This document shows, one piece after another, positions 62,158 to 64,000 of a stretch of DNA of 64,000 nucleotides (position 1 is its first letter; every line of letters starts with the position of its first letter). A program made the position numbers and the translations under genes. Under the pieces are notes generated by a model. That model was not told where the DNA came from, searched no databases, and was given only the letters and a program-made list of their open reading frames with translations. Where the stretch lies: contig NZ_WKLH01000002.1 of NCBI RefSeq assembly GCF_010882175.1, positions 806,001 through 870,000 on the forward strand, written 5' to 3'. Source of the stretch: Mangrovibacterium lignilyticum (GTDB lineage Bacteria; Bacteroidota; Bacteroidia; Bacteroidales; Prolixibacteraceae).

Positions 62158-63330
62158 TCATGATCGTTCTTGCTCTTTTATTCTTATTACAGTCCCATCA
62201 TCCACCACTTCTGTTCCGGTTATTTCTGATATAATTTCCATCACCTCAATGGCTGAACTTCCCAAATCAAGGTAACCGGAGAATGTTTCTGCTTCCAATT
62301 GTTGTTTCTCAAACTCAATTTGCACGTTGTAATACCGTGACAATCTTTTGGCAATATCGCCCAGCGTACTGTTTTCCAATACTAAATAGCCGTCTTTCCA
62401 CGATGTGAAATTTTTCGGATCGACTTTGATTTGCACAACAGACTTTCTTTCCGAGTCGAATACAGCCAGCATTCCGGGAACCATTTTCTCGCTTGCAGGC
62501 ATTCCCAACAACTTGTTTTTATACCGCAATTCAACCGATCCACGAACTAATACGGTGTTTACCGTTGAATCATCGTCATAGGCACTGATATTGAAACTGG
62601 TTCCCAATACTTTCACGTCCATTTCGGATGTTAAGACATAAAAAGGGCTTTTTTCGTCATGGCTAACGTCAAACATCGCCTCACCCTGCAAATAAACTTC
62701 CCGCTTATTCTGCTCAAATTTTGCCGGGTAGGCCAGCTTAGAACCCGAGTTTAGCCAAACAACGGTATTGTCGGGCAATTTCACGCGACTTCTTTTACCA
62801 TAAGGAACAACAAGCGTATTGTAGGCTGTCGCTTCCTGAGACAAAACCTGCCCTTGCTCATCCGATTCATCAATGTTAATTTCGGTACCATTGGCCGAAT
62901 AGTCAATTTTTGAATCGGTCGTTTCAATTTTAATTTCCTGGTTATTGGGCAAAAGCAGTCGTGTAAAACCTAAATTGTAAGACTGGTCATTCAAGGTGGC
63001 ATATTGCTTTAATCCCGACCCGCGTTGAGCATTCAGAAACACCGTTAAGCCCAATGTAAAAACAAGAACTGCCGCGGAACTGAACCAAATCAACCGCCGA
63101 CTGCGCTTTTCTCGATTGATACTTTGAAGAATTCGCTCTTCCAAAACCTTCTTATCGGAAAAGTTTAACGCTGCTTTTCTGGAACGAGTGGCACTCAATA
63201 TATTTCGGGCCACTAAAAAGTCGTCATCGCCCCGGTTCAGCCTCTTGGAATCATCGTGCTCCAGCATTTCCCGCAACGAATCATCGGTTAATATATCTTC
63301 AGCCTTTTTATGTAAGTCCTTATTATTCAT
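62158..63330 (-). CDS. FecR-family anti-sigma factor, first copy of PUL-D
   Basis: 390-residue FecR protein with the same extended layout as its paralogue at 57256-58416: a cytoplasmic N-terminus (KKAEDILTDDSLREML), a membrane segment at about 90-109 (FSSAAVLVFTLGLTVFL), an acidic insert (INIDESDEQGQ), then VVPYGKRSRVKLPDNTVVWL, GEAMFDVSHDEKSPFYVLT, VKVLGTSFNISAY and a DUF4974-type end (LVLENSTLGDIAKRLSRYYN). It follows the sigma gene after 172 nt. This is the FecR with the standard position for controlling the PUL-D sigma factor, paired with the STN-bearing SusC. Confidence 0.95.
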   Translation of the reverse strand: MNNKDLHKKAEDILTDDSLREMLEHDDSKRLNRGDDDFLVARNILSATRSRKAALNFSDKKVLEERILQSINREKRSRRLIWFSSAAVLVFTLGLTVFLNAQRGSGLKQYATLNDQSYNLGFTRLLLPNNQEIKIETTDSKIDYSANGTEINIDESDEQGQVLSQEATAYNTLVVPYGKRSRVKLPDNTVVWLNSGSKLAYPAKFEQNKREVYLQGEAMFDVSHDEKSPFYVLTSEMDVKVLGTSFNISAYDDDSTVNTVLVRGSVELRYKNKLLGMPASEKMVPGMLAVFDSERKSVVQIKVDPKNFTSWKDGYLVLENSTLGDIAKRLSRYYNVQIEFEKQQLEAETFSGYLDLGSSAIEVMEIISEITGTEVVDDGTVIRIKEQERS

Positions 63331-63502
63331 TTCTCTTTTAACAACAATAACCCGCCGGCATTGTCTTTCTTTTCTTCCCTTTTAATGTCCAACACCTAAA
63401 CACCTGTAATAGAACTCGTTTACCAGGATGCGCTGAACAGTTTAAAACGATAGTATCTTTCGATGACGATAACGGCGGATCTATTTCATTAGCAATTCAA
63501 TA

Positions 63503-64000
63503 TTATAACATTTTAGGCGAATTCCTCATGAAAATAAATAAAAATAGCAGATCCTTGGTGTCCAATTGCTCGCGAATCGATTTGATTGACCGGTAAACAG
63601 ATGTCCGCACCGATTCAACTGAAATGTCCATGACCACAGCAATTTCATGATAAGGCATATCCAACTGGAATTTAAGATTCAGAATTTCCTTTTGTTTTCC
63701 GGGAAGTTGATCGATTAACCGGTTAATCCGCTTCATTTGCATTTGCTCATCATCAGCATGTTCCTGTTCTGCAACCGAGTCTGAATGAAGCGATTCATTG
63801 GACATATTTTCAGAATAAACCAATTTTAAGCTTTTCTTCCCTGATGTTTGAATCTTCCGCTTGAGCGCTTTAAACAGGTAGTTCCGAATATTATCATTAT
63901 CGGCCAGGTTTTTCCGGTATTTATACAAATCAAAAATCAGGTCGTGGATGCAATCCTTCACCAACTCATGATCTTTGGTGAAAATAGTGCCAAACGAAAA
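63503..64000 (-). CDS. ECF-type RNA polymerase sigma factor (5' end cut by window)
   Basis: The frame is open to the right edge and continues upstream of any internal start: residues FSFGTIFTKDHELVKDC at the edge are typical of region 2 of these sigma factors, so the gene begins beyond 64000. At least 166 residues are visible. Region 2 continues as CIHDLIFDLYKYRKNL, and region 4 is KQKEILNLKFQLDMPYHEIAVVMDISVESVRTSVYRSI in outline. The VRTSVYRSIKSIRE ending differs from the VKTIEN / VKSVEAN type of PUL-A and PUL-B, so PUL-D uses another sigma subgroup. It heads PUL-D. Confidence 0.9.
   Translation of the reverse strand, partial: FSFGTIFTKDHELVKDCIHDLIFDLYKYRKNLADNDNIRNYLFKALKRKIQTSGKKSLKLVYSENMSNESLHSDSVAEQEHADDEQMQMKRINRLIDQLPGKQKEILNLKFQLDMPYHEIAVVMDISVESVRTSVYRSIKSIREQLDTKDLLFLFIFMRNSPKML

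Overview
The window reads as a chromosomal segment of a Bacteroidota species, probably from a glycan-degrading lineage such as Marinilabiliales/Prolixibacteraceae (the phylum is well supported, the order is my guess). The evidence is five SusC-type TonB-dependent transporters, four SusD-type lipoproteins, four ECF sigma genes, five FecR-type anti-sigma genes, and many lipoprotein or Sec-exported glycoside hydrolases. I found no tRNA, rRNA, CRISPR array, phage or insertion sequence.

Four polysaccharide utilization loci (PULs) lie on the minus strand, each headed by ECF sigma - FecR - SusC. PUL-A (about 9110 down to the left edge) is sigma, FecR, SusC, SusD, a GH30 glycosidase and a CBM9-like protein cut by the edge; a beta-glucan target is likely. 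PUL-B (27146 to 12165) is sigma, FecR, SusC, SusD, a GH32-fold protein that has lost its catalytic residues, an intact GH32, a GH36 alpha-galactosidase, an MFS sugar porter and a fructokinase. Together these fit sucrose, raffinose-family sugars or fructans. PUL-C (41406 to 27271) is sigma, FecR, SusC, SusD, a GH37 trehalase, a GH31 and two tandem GH13 alpha-glucosidases; its targets are trehalose and short alpha-glucans. PUL-D (right edge to 52414) is sigma (cut by the edge), FecR, SusC with STN domain, a second FecR, a second SusC without STN, and SusD. It encodes no enzyme.

Between the PULs lie ordinary genes. A fused E1 alpha/beta 2-oxoacid dehydrogenase (9447-11870, plus) sits between PUL-A and PUL-B. 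Between PUL-C and PUL-D are a PA14-containing GH3, a lipoprotein that resembles the beta-sandwich half of GH127-type enzymes, a metallo-beta-lactamase-fold hydrolase, a MATE exporter, a YccF protein, an outer-membrane barrel protein, a CysH-type reductase and a carboxynorspermidine dehydrogenase-like enzyme.

Points most worth attention: the GH32 pseudoenzyme; the doubled FecR-SusC module with only one STN domain; RNA hairpins on both sides of the susCD pair in three separate PULs; the two GH13 paralogues that differ at the residue known to separate alpha-1,6 from alpha-1,4 specificity; and the GH127-like fragment. All functional statements come from reading motifs by eye, without database searches.
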